A stretch of DNA of 64,000 nucleotides from Leifsonia shinshuensis. Its GTDB lineage: Bacteria > Actinomycetota > Actinomycetes > Actinomycetales > Microbacteriaceae. Shown piece by piece: positions 20,473 through 29,389 of the stretch. Below the pieces are notes generated by a model. That model saw only the letters and a program-made list of their open reading frames with translations. It was not told the DNA's origin and ran no database searches. The stretch lies in contig NZ_JACCFL010000001.1 in assembly GCF_013410375.1 (NCBI RefSeq), forward strand, positions 3,410,001-3,474,000, read 5' to 3'. Both the position numbers and the translations under genes were made by a program. The first letter of the stretch is position 1, and the number at the start of each line of letters is the position of its first letter.

Positions 20473-21645
20473 ATGTTTGTGCGCATCGGCAACACACCGC
20501 GCGATTACGCGTGGGGTTCCACCACGGCGATCGCCCACCTCCTCGGCACGACGCCGAGCGGGGCGCCGGAGGCGGAGCTGTGGCTGGGCGCGCACCCGGG
20601 CTCCCCCGCCCGGATCCTCGACCCGGAGCAGGCCGGCGGAGCCGCCGACCTCGCCCACTGGAGCGAGACCGCCGGGAAGCTCCCGTACCTCCTCAAAGTG
20701 CTCGCCGCCGCCGGACCGCTCTCGCTGCAGGCGCACCCCTCCTCCGCCCAGGCCCTGGCCGGGTTCGAGCGCGAGAACGCGGAGGGGCTGGCGCCGGACT
20801 CCCCCGAGCGCAACTACAAGGACCCGTTCCACAAGCCGGAGATGATCTTCGCGCTCTCCGATCCGTTCGACGCGCTCTGCGGGTTCCGCGAGCCGGCCGA
20901 CAGCCGGGCGGCGCTCGAGCGGCTCGCGGGCGGCGACCCGGCTGTCGCGGCCTTCGCGGCCACACTCGACGGCGACCCGCAGCGGGCGCTGCGCGGCGCG
21001 ACCGAGTGGCTGCTCGGGGGCGCGCCCGAGGTGTCGGCGGTCGTCGACGCCGTCGTGGCGGCCGCGGTGGCCGCCCGGGGCACGGCCGCCGACAGCGTCG
21101 ACGCCGACACCGTGCGGCTGCTCGCCGAGGCGTTCCCCGGCGACCCGGGGATCGTCCTCGCCCTGCTGCTCAACCGGGTGGCGCTGCGCCCCGGCGACGC
21201 ACTCTACCTCCCGGCCGGCAACATCCACGCGTACCTGCGCGGGCTCGGCGTCGAGCTGATGGCGGCCTCCGACAACGTGCTGCGCGGCGGCCTCACGACC
21301 AAGCGGATCGACGTGCCGGAGCTGGTGAGCGTCCTCGACTTCGCGCCGTTCGCGGTGACCCCGATGGTCAGGGAGCGGCCGGCTCCCGGCGTCGAGGAGT
21401 TCGTCCCGGACGTGCCGGACTTCCGGCTCGTGCGGATCGAGGTCGGCGGCGACGTGCCGTCGGCCTCGGTCGACCTGCCCGGCACGGCGATCGCGCTCTG
21501 CACCGCCGGGGAGGTCGAGCTCCGCGGCGCCGGGGGCGCGCTCCGGCTCTCCCGCGGCGAGGCGGCCGTGGTGACGGCGGACGAGCGCGAGCTGACCGTA
21601 TATTCCGGCGGCGGCACACTCTTCCTGGCCACGCCGAACCGGTGA
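20473..21645 (+). CDS. manA: Mannose-6-phosphate isomerase, class I
   Basis: 390-aa cupin enzyme converting fructose-6-P and mannose-6-P, feeding GDP-mannose with manB. It begins MFVRIGNTPRDYAWGS and shows the zinc-site elements LSLQAHPSSAQA (Gln/His), YKDPFHKPEM (Glu) and YLPAGNIHAYLRG (His), with the RGGLTTKRIDVPEL segment. The start ATG at 20473 has GAAGGG upstream; the open frame further upstream is non-coding. The next gene begins just after its stop, suggesting this gene heads the glycan locus. Confidence 0.96.
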   Translation: MFVRIGNTPRDYAWGSTTAIAHLLGTTPSGAPEAELWLGAHPGSPARILDPEQAGGAADLAHWSETAGKLPYLLKVLAAAGPLSLQAHPSSAQALAGFERENAEGLAPDSPERNYKDPFHKPEMIFALSDPFDALCGFREPADSRAALERLAGGDPAVAAFAATLDGDPQRALRGATEWLLGGAPEVSAVVDAVVAAAVAARGTAADSVDADTVRLLAEAFPGDPGIVLALLLNRVALRPGDALYLPAGNIHAYLRGLGVELMAASDNVLRGGLTTKRIDVPELVSVLDFAPFAVTPMVRERPAPGVEEFVPDVPDFRLVRIEVGGDVPSASVDLPGTAIALCTAGEVELRGAGGALRLSRGEAAVVTADERELTVYSGGGTLFLATPNR

Positions 21646-21647
21646 GT

Positions 21648-21659
21648 TATCCTGCGGGG
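21648..21659 (+). promoter_or_regulatory. Putative leaderless promoter (-10 TATCCT)
   Basis: TATCCT (21648-21653), six bases (GCGGGG), then GTG 21660 of the first O-antigen-ligase-like gene. It starts 3 nt after the manA stop begins. No -35 seen. Confidence 0.45.
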
Positions 21660-23006
21660 GTGAGCAACCCGTCCCGTCCTGCGCCGCGACCGGCGTCCCT
21701 GCGCGACCGCATCGCCGCCGCGCGCGGCACGACCGGGACCGGGGCATCGATGTTCGCGGTGCTGCTGCTGTTCACGCTGTTCGCCGGGGACTTCTGGCGC
21801 AACCTGATCAGCTGGCCGGGCTACTTCGTGCTCGCGGGGGCGCTGGCGGTCGGCAGCGTCGTCCTCTTCCTGCGGATGCGGCCCACGGTCCGGTGGCGGA
21901 AGCTGCCGAAGTCGCTGGTGCTCTTCCTCGCGTTCGCCGTCGTCTCGCTGGCCTGGTCCGACTACCCCGGCGCCACCGCGCTCGGGCTCGTCGCGCAGTT
22001 CGCCACGACGGCCGCCGCGGTGTTCCTGGCGTTCTGCCTGAGCTGGCCGTCGCTGCTGACCGCACTGGCCAACGCGTTCCGCTGGATCCTCGGGCTGTCG
22101 CTGCTGTTCGAGCTGATCGTGGCGGTGTTCGTGCGCAAGCCCGTCCTCCCGCTCACGCCAGCGCAGCCGGTGCCGTCGCACATCCCCTCGGCGTTCTACT
22201 GGAGCCGCGACCTGCTCTTCCACGGCGGGCAGATCCAGGGCATCGTCGGCAACAGCAACCTCCTGGCGATGATCGCGCTGCTGGGGCTGATCGTGTTCGG
22301 CGTCCAGCTCGCCGACCGCAGCGTCCGCCGCGGCACGGCGATCACCTGGCTCGTCATCGCCGTCGTGGTGTTCGCGCTGACCCGCTCGTCGACCGTGTTC
22401 ATCGCCACGGTGTTCACCGCCGTGGTCCTCGGCTTCGCGCTCTGGACGCGCCGCGCCGGACCCGAGCGGCGGCGGCCGGTGTACCTGACCGCCGCCGCCC
22501 TCGCGGTCGTGGTCGTGGTGTCGGTCGTGCTGTTCGCCTCGCGCATCCCGGTGCTGCTGGGCAAGAGCGAGGACCTCACCGGCCGGCTCACAATCTGGAA
22601 CTCGGTCATCCACCTCGCCCAGGAGCGGCCGGCGTTCGGCTGGGGCTGGGTGAGCTACTGGGCGCCCTGGGTGGAGCCGTTCAAGAACCTCGCGGTCCGC
22701 AGCGGCGTCGTCTACCTGCAGGCGCACAACGCCTGGCTGGACGTCTGGCTGCAGCTCGGGATCGTCGGCCTGGTGATCTTCGCCCTGCTCGTGCTGAGCA
22801 CGCTCTGGCGGTCGTGGTTCCAGGCCGTGGACCGGCCCAGGGTCGCCGTCGCCGACGACCTGCCGTACACCGCGCTCGCGCTCCTGCCGCTGCTGCTGCT
22901 CGCCGCACTGCTCGCCCAGAGCCTCGCCGAGAGCCGCATCCTCATCGAGGGCGGCTGGACACTCCTGGTGCTCATCTCCCTGAAGACCAAGCAGTCCGCC
23001 ACGTAG
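21660..23006 (+). CDS. O-antigen ligase/polymerase-like membrane protein (first copy)
   Basis: 448-aa protein with about 10-12 transmembrane helices and a large loop between the late helices. The loop carries the family motif QAHNAWLDVWLQLGIVG, with the His-Asn pair typical of WaaL/Wzy-fold glycosyltransferases, and RLTIWNSVIHLAQERPAFGWGW before it. Such proteins polymerise or attach lipid-linked glycans on the outer face of the membrane; in a Gram-positive cell the acceptor would be another wall glycan or peptidoglycan. Start GTG 21660 is chosen for the TATCCT box; GTG 21642 (overlapping the manA stop) is the alternative. Paired with a second copy downstream. Confidence 0.88.
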   Translation: MSNPSRPAPRPASLRDRIAAARGTTGTGASMFAVLLLFTLFAGDFWRNLISWPGYFVLAGALAVGSVVLFLRMRPTVRWRKLPKSLVLFLAFAVVSLAWSDYPGATALGLVAQFATTAAAVFLAFCLSWPSLLTALANAFRWILGLSLLFELIVAVFVRKPVLPLTPAQPVPSHIPSAFYWSRDLLFHGGQIQGIVGNSNLLAMIALLGLIVFGVQLADRSVRRGTAITWLVIAVVVFALTRSSTVFIATVFTAVVLGFALWTRRAGPERRRPVYLTAAALAVVVVVSVVLFASRIPVLLGKSEDLTGRLTIWNSVIHLAQERPAFGWGWVSYWAPWVEPFKNLAVRSGVVYLQAHNAWLDVWLQLGIVGLVIFALLVLSTLWRSWFQAVDRPRVAVADDLPYTALALLPLLLLAALLAQSLAESRILIEGGWTLLVLISLKTKQSAT

Positions 23007-23016
23007 GATTCTCTTC
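23004..23016 (+). promoter_or_regulatory. Putative leaderless promoter (-10 TAGGAT) sharing the upstream stop codon
   Basis: TAGGAT at 23004-23009 contains the TAG stop of the first ligase gene; ATG 23017 follows after 7 nt. Same box sequence as at 12217. Confidence 0.5.
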
Positions 23017-24312
23017 ATGGCCCAACCGCGTCGAACCCTGGTGCCGCCCGCGGTCACCGAGTTCCTCGGATCGGCCAGGTTCACCTCCACGCTGGCCCTG
23101 CTGGCCGTGGTGACCGGCTTCTCGACGCACGCGATCCGCGCCGTGATCGGCTGGCCCGGCCTGATCGGCGTGCTCGGCACGATCGCCGTGCTCGCCGCCC
23201 TGTCGTTCATCGCCCAGCGCAAGCTCATCGAATGGCACGGCCTGCTGCCCATCTCGGCCCTGCTCTTCGTGGGCTGGTGCGCGCTCTCGATCATCTGGAG
23301 CGACTACCAGCTGGCGACCGTCGCCGGCGTGGTCTACCAGCTGCTGTTCGCATTCCTCGCCGTGTACATCGCGCTGGTGCGCGACGCCATCCAGATCGTC
23401 CGGGTGGTCGGCGACGCCCTCCGCGTCCTCCTCACGGTGTCGCTCGCGCTGGAGGTGCTGAGCGGCCTGCTGCTGGACATGCCCATCCGCTTCCTCGGGA
23501 TCGCGGGCAACATCGCGGCGGGCGGCCCGATCCAGGGCCTGTTCGGCTCGCGCAACCAGCTCAGCATCGTCGCGCTCATCGCGTTCGTCACCTTCCTGGT
23601 CGAGCTGCGCACCCGGTCGGTGCGCCCGGCGCTGGCCGCGTTCTCGATCACCCTCGCGGCGCTCTGCATCCTGCTGGCGCACTCCCCCGTCATCGCCGCC
23701 GTCTCGGTCGTGGTGGGCTTCGCGACGCTCGCCCTCTACCTGCTGCGCAAGGTCCCGGCGAACCGGCGGACGCTCGTGCAGTGGGGGCTGGCGGTGGTCA
23801 CCGTCGCGGCCCTGGTCGTCGCGTACATCTACCGCACGCGCGTGATCGACCTGCTCAACGCGCGCGCCGACTTCCAGGTGCGCTACAAGCTGTGGATCCA
23901 GATCTGGGAGCTCATCCCGATCAACCAGATCGCCGGCTGGGGCTGGACCGGGGCATGGCCGAGCGACGTGTACCCGTTCAACGCCATCCAGGACGCCACC
24001 GGCGTCTACCACGCAGACGGGCTGAACGCCTACCTGGACGTCTACCTCCAGGTCGGGTTCATCGGCCTGCTGCTGTTCGTCGCGCTGATCGCACTGGCCT
24101 TCAGCCGGTCGTGGCTGCTCGCCTCCAACCGCCGCAGCGTCGTCTACGCGTGGGCGCCGCTCGTACTCGTGGCGCTGCTGGTCACCAGCGTGTTCGAGAG
24201 CTCCATCCTGATCGAGTCGGGGTGGATGCTGCTCGTGATCTGCACGGTCAAGGCGTCGCAGGGCATGAGCTGGCGGCTGCGCCTGCCGCACCGCGAGGAC
24301 GTCAGCGGCTGA
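23017..24312 (+). CDS. O-antigen ligase/polymerase-like membrane protein (second copy)
   Basis: 431-aa paralogue of the preceding protein with the same helix layout and late loop (RYKLWIQIWELIPINQIAGWGW and HADGLNAYLDVYLQVGFIG). The two are clearly related in topology but diverge in sequence, so they are probably a polymerase/ligase pair or ligases for two polymers rather than a recent duplication. It converges on the GT2 gene at 24302 with an 11-nt overlap of the coding ends. Confidence 0.88.
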   Translation: MAQPRRTLVPPAVTEFLGSARFTSTLALLAVVTGFSTHAIRAVIGWPGLIGVLGTIAVLAALSFIAQRKLIEWHGLLPISALLFVGWCALSIIWSDYQLATVAGVVYQLLFAFLAVYIALVRDAIQIVRVVGDALRVLLTVSLALEVLSGLLLDMPIRFLGIAGNIAAGGPIQGLFGSRNQLSIVALIAFVTFLVELRTRSVRPALAAFSITLAALCILLAHSPVIAAVSVVVGFATLALYLLRKVPANRRTLVQWGLAVVTVAALVVAYIYRTRVIDLLNARADFQVRYKLWIQIWELIPINQIAGWGWTGAWPSDVYPFNAIQDATGVYHADGLNAYLDVYLQVGFIGLLLFVALIALAFSRSWLLASNRRSVVYAWAPLVLVALLVTSVFESSILIESGWMLLVICTVKASQGMSWRLRLPHREDVSG

Positions 24313-25384
24313 ACGCGCTCCGGTGCACCCGGATCCCGCGCACGAGCCCGGCCCAGAACACCGCCCCGAACGGGACGACGTACGTGAGGTAGGCCAGCAC
24401 GGCCCGGCCCGGCGCGCGCCGCAGCGCCGCGACCGCGGCGGGGGCGAGGAGCCCGAGGACGACGAGCGCGAGCAGCACGACGACCAGCCACCAGAGCCCG
24501 GCGACGAGGGCGACCAGCAGCACCAGGAGCGCCAGCACCGGGACCACGGCGAGCGCGATCAGCACCGCGCTGCGCAGGGCGCTCGTCCCCGCGTAGCTGT
24601 CCACGAACAGGGTGCCGCGGTCGTAGGCGTGCCGCAGGAACCCGCGGACGGTGATCCGCGGCCGGTACAGCGCGCTGAACCCGGGGTCGAGCCGGAGCGG
24701 CCGGCGCTCGGCGACGAACCGCAGCAGCTTGGTGTCGTCGGAGACCAGGTCGGCGTCCTTCTCCGGCCATGCCGCTCGGCAGGCCTCCACGAACAGCGCC
24801 TTGTCGATCACCAGGCAGCCGGTCCCCTTGGGCACCCGGTCGAAGTTCTCCGGCGTGATGTCGGTCGGCGCGGGATGGGCGAGGTAGTCGCCCCAGAAGA
24901 TGTGGGTGGGCACCTCCCAGAACCGCCCGACCAGCGGAGCGGACGGATCGGTGGGCACGTGCCCGACGTGCACCTGGCCGGCGGGCAGCCCGCGGTCGGC
25001 GACCTCCAGATACGCGAACGCGTCCGGGTCCATGAGCAGCCGGGAGTCGAAGATCAGCACGCGCTCGGCGCGCGCCGCCTGCACGCCCTCCCAGCGCGCG
25101 AGGAAGCGCCCGCGGTTCTCCTGCGAGACGACGCGCAGCGGCACCGGCGACCCGGCGGCGAGCCCGGCGAGCACGGCGGCGGTGTCGTCGGTCGATCCGT
25201 CGTCCACGACGACGATCTCGGCGCGCAGCGAGGAGCGGCCGAGGGCGGTGGTGAGGGAGCCGATGGTGGTGGGGAGCCATGGGGCGGAGTTGTAGGAGGC
25301 GATGACGATGCTGAGGTCGGGCGCGCCCGCGTCGGGCGCGGCCTCCGCTGTCGGCTCCGGGGTCGGCACGGAAGCGTCGGTCAC
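24302..25384 (-). CDS. Glycosyltransferase family 2 with C-terminal membrane helices
   Basis: 360-aa protein. GT-A domain: LSIVIASYNSAPWLPTTIGSL, VVVDDGSTDDTAAVLAG, then LIFDSRLLMDP in place of a classical DxD. Two or three hydrophobic helices near residues 265-330 tether it to the membrane. The start ATG is at 25384, overlapping the stop of the upstream flippase gene (25381) by 4 nt, so it is the last gene of a minus-strand operon running wecB-like, flippase 1, flippase 2, GT2. Sugar and acceptor unknown. Confidence 0.88.
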   Translation of the reverse strand: MTDASVPTPEPTAEAAPDAGAPDLSIVIASYNSAPWLPTTIGSLTTALGRSSLRAEIVVVDDGSTDDTAAVLAGLAAGSPVPLRVVSQENRGRFLARWEGVQAARAERVLIFDSRLLMDPDAFAYLEVADRGLPAGQVHVGHVPTDPSAPLVGRFWEVPTHIFWGDYLAHPAPTDITPENFDRVPKGTGCLVIDKALFVEACRAAWPEKDADLVSDDTKLLRFVAERRPLRLDPGFSALYRPRITVRGFLRHAYDRGTLFVDSYAGTSALRSAVLIALAVVPVLALLVLLVALVAGLWWLVVVLLALVVLGLLAPAAVAALRRAPGRAVLAYLTYVVPFGAVFWAGLVRGIRVHRSAFSR

Positions 25385-26721
25385 CTGGGGTCTCCTTCGG
25401 TCGGGACGGCGGACAGCGCGCCGGAACGGTCACGGGATCCCGCCCGCAGCGCGAACAGATGGATCGCCACCCCCACCGCCGGCCCCGCCGCCAGCGCCAG
25501 CGCGGCGCGCGGGGCGAGCGGGAGCGGGAGGAAGAGCAGCGCGAGCGTGATCACCGACGCGGCCACCCAGCCTGCCGCGTACATCCCGTGCTTGCCGCGC
25601 GCCAGGACGGCCGCGCCGCTGACGCTGAGCGCGCCGATCAGGGCCGCCGAGCCGACCAGGGCGGTCAGCGCGCCGGGGGCCAGGTCGAACTGGGGGCCGA
25701 ACACGGCCTTCATGACCGGGAGGCCGAACAGGTACGCGCACAGGCACATGACCGCCGCGAGCGCCGCGATGCCGGCCATGATGGCCGTGAGAGTGCGGGC
25801 GACCTGCTCCGGGTGGTGGGTGAAACGGCTCACCAGGAAGCTGGACAGCGCCGTGAGCGGCACCAGGATCGGGGCCCGGGTGAGGGTGACCGCGAGCACC
25901 AGCGAGCCCAGCCCGGCGTGGCCGGAGCCGGTGGCGAAGAACGAGAGGACGAGCGGGAATCCGTTGATCAGCACCGCCGTCGCCGACGCGGCCAGCATCG
26001 TCCGGCCGGTGTTGGCGGCGAGCGAGCCGAAGCTCTCGGAGACGGTCACCCGGCCGAGGATGCGGCGCGGCGCGGACGCGACCACCGCCAGCAGCGACAG
26101 CGGGAACGGCAGGATGACCGCGAGGGCGAGCAGCCAGAGCGGGCCGCCGGCCGCCAGCGCCACCAGCACGAACACCACGCGGAGGATGCCATCCAGGGAG
26201 ATGATCGCGGCGAGCTGCCGCCACAGGCCGGCGCCGGCCAGGATCCCCGACGCCGCGGCCACCAGGCAGTTGAAGCCGGCGCCCACCGCGACGAACCAGG
26301 CCAGGCCCGCGTTCGCCGGGCCGAGCCCGGACGGCGCCCAGAGCGGCGAGGTGGCGAGGACGACCAGCACCACCACGGCGGCCAGCGCCGGCGCGAACGT
26401 GGCGAGGGAGGTGCGCGGCCCCGGCGTGCGAGGGTCCGCAAGACTCCCCGGATCCGTCTGGGCGACGGCGCGGGTGGCCTCCTGCTGCACGCCGAACAGC
26501 ACGCCGACGACGAGGAACAGCGCCGACCAGAACACCGAGAACACGCCGTAGCCCGCGGCCCCGGCCTCCACGAAGACGCGCCAGGTCACCACGTAGCCGG
26601 CGAGGCCCGAGACGACGGTCGCGGCGAGCAGCAGGGGCACGGTGGTCCGGGACGACCCCGACGCGGCCGGGGCGCCGTCCTCGCCGGGCAGCGGCTCGTT
26701 CAGCGGCTCGTAGCTGGTGAT
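25381..26721 (-). CDS. Wzx-like polysaccharide flippase 2, non-canonical start
   Basis: Up to 446 aa with about 12 transmembrane helices in a MOP/Wzx pattern (LLLAATVVSGLAGYVVTWRV at helix 1; TRAPILVPLTALSSFLVSRF; MKAVFGPQFDLAPGALTAL). Translocates lipid-linked oligosaccharide across the membrane. No ATG lies near the N-terminus. ATC at 26721-26719 sits 5 nt after AAGGAG and would read (M)TSYEPLNEPL, a typical start; the first usable canonical codon is GTG at 26640, immediately before helix 1 (419 aa). Overlaps the end of flippase 1 by 22 nt. Confidence 0.75.
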   Translation of the reverse strand: MTSYEPLNEPLPGEDGAPAASGSSRTTVPLLLAATVVSGLAGYVVTWRVFVEAGAAGYGVFSVFWSALFLVVGVLFGVQQEATRAVAQTDPGSLADPRTPGPRTSLATFAPALAAVVVLVVLATSPLWAPSGLGPANAGLAWFVAVGAGFNCLVAAASGILAGAGLWRQLAAIISLDGILRVVFVLVALAAGGPLWLLALAVILPFPLSLLAVVASAPRRILGRVTVSESFGSLAANTGRTMLAASATAVLINGFPLVLSFFATGSGHAGLGSLVLAVTLTRAPILVPLTALSSFLVSRFTHHPEQVARTLTAIMAGIAALAAVMCLCAYLFGLPVMKAVFGPQFDLAPGALTALVGSAALIGALSVSGAAVLARGKHGMYAAGWVAASVITLALLFLPLPLAPRAALALAAGPAVGVAIHLFALRAGSRDRSGALSAVPTEGDPR

Positions 26722-28007
26722 GCCGTCTCCTTGCGGCTCGTGCGGAGCATGCTCCAGTGGATCACGTACAGCGACGCGAACACGAACAGGCCCACCGCGC
26801 CGTTGCCGATCAGCCACAGCGTGAGGTCGGGCAGCGCCAGCTGGGCGACGACCCACTGCGCAACGGCGGCGAGCGCGAAGACGGCGAGCGCGGCCTTCGA
26901 CGCCGCCGCGGTGATCCGCACCAGGATGCCCTGCGCGAGCGCCCACGGGATCCAGGCGATCGAGAAGCCGACGACGATCTGCGCGGTCTGCGCGTAGTGC
27001 GAGCCGAACAGCAGGCCGACGATCCACGGGCCCGCGATCGAGACGAGGCCGAACATGACCAGTCCGGTCAGGAGGGTGATCGCGAGGATCACCGTCACGC
27101 CGAGGTTGGTGAGCGCGGCGTTGCCGCGGCTGCGGACGAACCGCGGCAGCAGGTACAGCGAGAAGGTGGCCGGCACGATCAGGGTGGTCTTGATGAGCAC
27201 CGCGGCGGCGGCGTAGGCGCCGGCCGCGTTCTCCGGCGCGAGCGCGCGAACGAACACCACGTCGGCGTTGGTCAGCCAGGCGAAGCCGATCGTGAGGAGG
27301 AGCACGACGGTGCTGCTCGCCGTGAAGGCGCGGCCGTGCAGCGGCAGGGTCTCCCGCCGCGCCTGCCAGCCGGCGCCGATCGCGCCCGCGAGGGCCGTGA
27401 CCACGAGAATGAGCAGGATGGCCGTGGTCTGCGCGCCGAGCAGCACGGCGACGAGCGCGAGCACGGCCTGCGCGACCTGCGCTCCGGTCGACCACCAGAC
27501 GACGGCCCGGGAGTCGCCCGCGCCCTGCAGGCGGCCCTGGGCGCGCGCGAACAGGAAGTTCGGGATCATCGCCGCGGCCGTCAGCACGACGATCCACACG
27601 CCCGTGGCGCCGGGCGCCGCGAGGGTCGAGGCGAGCAGGAACACGCCGATCGTGCCGATCCCGCCGAGGACGAGCGCCTCGATCAGCGAGCCGTCCGGGC
27701 GCCGGCGGCCGGGGACCAGCGGCGCGGCGGGAGCGTGCAGCGCCGACTCGTGCAGCGCCTCGGCCGTGGTCACCGCGACGGAGTTGCGGAGCGCCGAGCT
27801 GCCGATGGCGGCCACGTTGATGAGCGCCAGCGCGGCGGCCAGGAGGCTGTACGACGCCGGGCCGAGCCCGCGGATCGTGATGATCTGGAACGCCGTGGTC
27901 GCCAGGATGCCGAGGCCGCTGACGAACGCGATCTCGACGAGCGCCCTGCCGTGCCGGGCGACGAGGCCCGGCTCGCGGCCGGGCGCTGCGGCGGGCGTTC
28001 CGCTAAT
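26700..28007 (-). CDS. Wzx-like polysaccharide flippase 1, non-canonical start
   Basis: 435 aa if read from ATT at 28007-28005: (M)SGTPAAAPGREPG, then helix 1 (ALVEIAFVSGLGILATTAFQ), the ITIRGLGPASYSLLAAALAL loop typical of Wzx/MATE flippases, and about 12 helices in all. No ATG, GTG or TTG occurs in frame before GTG 27815, which would remove helix 1 and half of helix 2. The ATT overlaps the TAG stop of the wecB-like gene (ATTAG). Function inferred as export of lipid-linked glycan. Possible alternatives: rare AUU initiation, or a sequence error or mutation at the start. Confidence 0.72.
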   Translation of the reverse strand: MSGTPAAAPGREPGLVARHGRALVEIAFVSGLGILATTAFQIITIRGLGPASYSLLAAALALINVAAIGSSALRNSVAVTTAEALHESALHAPAAPLVPGRRRPDGSLIEALVLGGIGTIGVFLLASTLAAPGATGVWIVVLTAAAMIPNFLFARAQGRLQGAGDSRAVVWWSTGAQVAQAVLALVAVLLGAQTTAILLILVVTALAGAIGAGWQARRETLPLHGRAFTASSTVVLLLTIGFAWLTNADVVFVRALAPENAAGAYAAAAVLIKTTLIVPATFSLYLLPRFVRSRGNAALTNLGVTVILAITLLTGLVMFGLVSIAGPWIVGLLFGSHYAQTAQIVVGFSIAWIPWALAQGILVRITAAASKAALAVFALAAVAQWVVAQLALPDLTLWLIGNGAVGLFVFASLYVIHWSMLRTSRKETASPATSR

Positions 28008-29070
28008 GGCCGTACCCTCTGGCGATGAGGTCGTCGACGATGATGTCGGACGGCGAGTGCTCCGGGCGCTCCAGCCCGTGCCGCATCGACTCGTAGTCGG
28101 AGAGGAAGCCGGTCAGCCGGCCCAGGTCCCACTCGGAGAGCACGATGTTGCGGCCGATGCCCTCGCCCTGCTCCGTCGTCTTGCGGTGGATGAGCGTCGG
28201 CAGCCCGAGCAGGGCGCTCTCGGCCTGGATGCCGCCGGAGTCGGTGACGACGAACGAGGCGCTCTTGAGCATCTCGACGAACGCGTCGTGGCTGAGCTTC
28301 GGGATGATCGTGATCCGGTCGCCGCCGGACTTCGCCAGCGACTTCTCCAGCGTCTCGCGGTTGTAGACGTCGACGATGAGCCGCAGCGGGACGGGGCTCT
28401 GCTGGAGCGATGCGATCGTGTCGTCCACGAGCTGCGGGTTGGAGATGAACTCGTAGCGGTGCAGCAGGACGACGCCGAACGGGTCGTCGGCGGCGCCGGC
28501 CTGGTCGCCGTGGTCGAGCACCGCGTCGAGGGCGGTGTTGCCGTAGGTGTAGACGACGTTCTTGCGCTTGGCGAGGTTGCGCGTGGCCTCCTCGGACGGC
28601 GTGTAGTGCACGGTCGCCATCGTCCCGACGATCCGCCGGTCGAGCTCCTCGGGGAACGGGTGCCGCCAGTTGCCGCTGCGCAGTCCCGCCTCGATGTGCG
28701 CGCACGGGAGGCCGAGGCGCTTGGCGATGTAGGCGCCGACGACGCTGGTCATCGTGTCGCCGTGGACGACGATCACGGTGTTGTCGGGCAGCGTCGCCTT
28801 GAGCCGCTTGCGGTTGCGGCGCAGCCAGCCCGCGATGGTCGTGCCCCAGGTCAGGACGTCCTTGCTGCCGCGCAGCGGACGGCCCTTGGCGCCGTGCGCG
28901 ATGACGATGTCCGGCTCGCCGAGCCCGAGCTGGCCCATGACCTTCACCAGGGCCTCGGTGTGCTGCATCGTGATCCACTGCTGCGTCTGGACACCGCGGT
29001 CGCGGAGGCGGCGGATCACCGGGGCGATCTTGATCGCCTCCGCAGTGGTTCCGTAGATGAAGACGATCAT
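28003..29070 (-). CDS. UDP-N-acetylglucosamine 2-epimerase family enzyme (WecB/WbpI-like)
   Basis: 355-aa protein starting MIVFIYGTTAEAIKIAP. Family motifs: IVVHGDTMTS, AHIEAGLRSG, HPFPEELDRR and the C-terminal TDSGGIQAES...TTEQGEG loop that binds UDP. The N-terminal GTxPE motif of WecB is altered (YGTTAEAIK). Because it is divergent from WbpD-, WbpE- and WbpB-like genes, it may act like WbpI, epimerising C2 of a UDP-2,3-diacetamido sugar, rather than plain UDP-GlcNAc. First gene of the minus-strand flippase operon. Confidence 0.88.
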   Translation of the reverse strand: MIVFIYGTTAEAIKIAPVIRRLRDRGVQTQQWITMQHTEALVKVMGQLGLGEPDIVIAHGAKGRPLRGSKDVLTWGTTIAGWLRRNRKRLKATLPDNTVIVVHGDTMTSVVGAYIAKRLGLPCAHIEAGLRSGNWRHPFPEELDRRIVGTMATVHYTPSEEATRNLAKRKNVVYTYGNTALDAVLDHGDQAGAADDPFGVVLLHRYEFISNPQLVDDTIASLQQSPVPLRLIVDVYNRETLEKSLAKSGGDRITIIPKLSHDAFVEMLKSASFVVTDSGGIQAESALLGLPTLIHRKTTEQGEGIGRNIVLSEWDLGRLTGFLSDYESMRHGLERPEHSPSDIIVDDLIARGYGH

Positions 29071-29389
29071 GTGCTGCTTCAGGGGCCTTCTGGGTCGTGG
29101 GTCGCGGGTGGCGGACGCACCGGGGACTCCGCCAGGAGTGCGTCGCGGGGTGCCGGCCGCGGGTGGTTCAGGACGCTCGCTCCGGCCGGAGCCACGGACC
29201 ATTCAACCATGAGGATGCTGAATATCCCCACAGCCGCTGCACGGAGTCGGGACCGGCGGAATGATACCTTCTTGCAGGACCGTTTTCGCCCGGGGGGCCG
29301 ACATCGAGGCGGGAGCACGCCCGATGCGCGCACCACCCGGCGATCCGGCCGGCGCCCGTCCGGCCCGGCCGTGTTCAGGAGGAGGAGCC
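29071..29389. other. 319-bp divergent intergenic region
   Basis: Lies between the wecB-like (minus) and WbpD-like (plus) starts. A TACCTT box (29265-29270) is a candidate plus-strand -10 and the same spot reads TATCAT on the minus strand. The rest is GC-rich with no convincing ORF, RNA gene or long repeat. It probably holds both promoters. Confidence 0.4.

Noticed and set aside
25381..27597. 738-aa flippase fusion
   Set aside because: The first 290 residues are an out-of-frame reading of flippase 1; the true second gene starts near 26721 or 26640.
26700..27815. Flippase 1 starting at GTG 27815
   Set aside because: This would delete transmembrane helix 1 and a conserved loop that are plainly encoded just upstream in the same frame.
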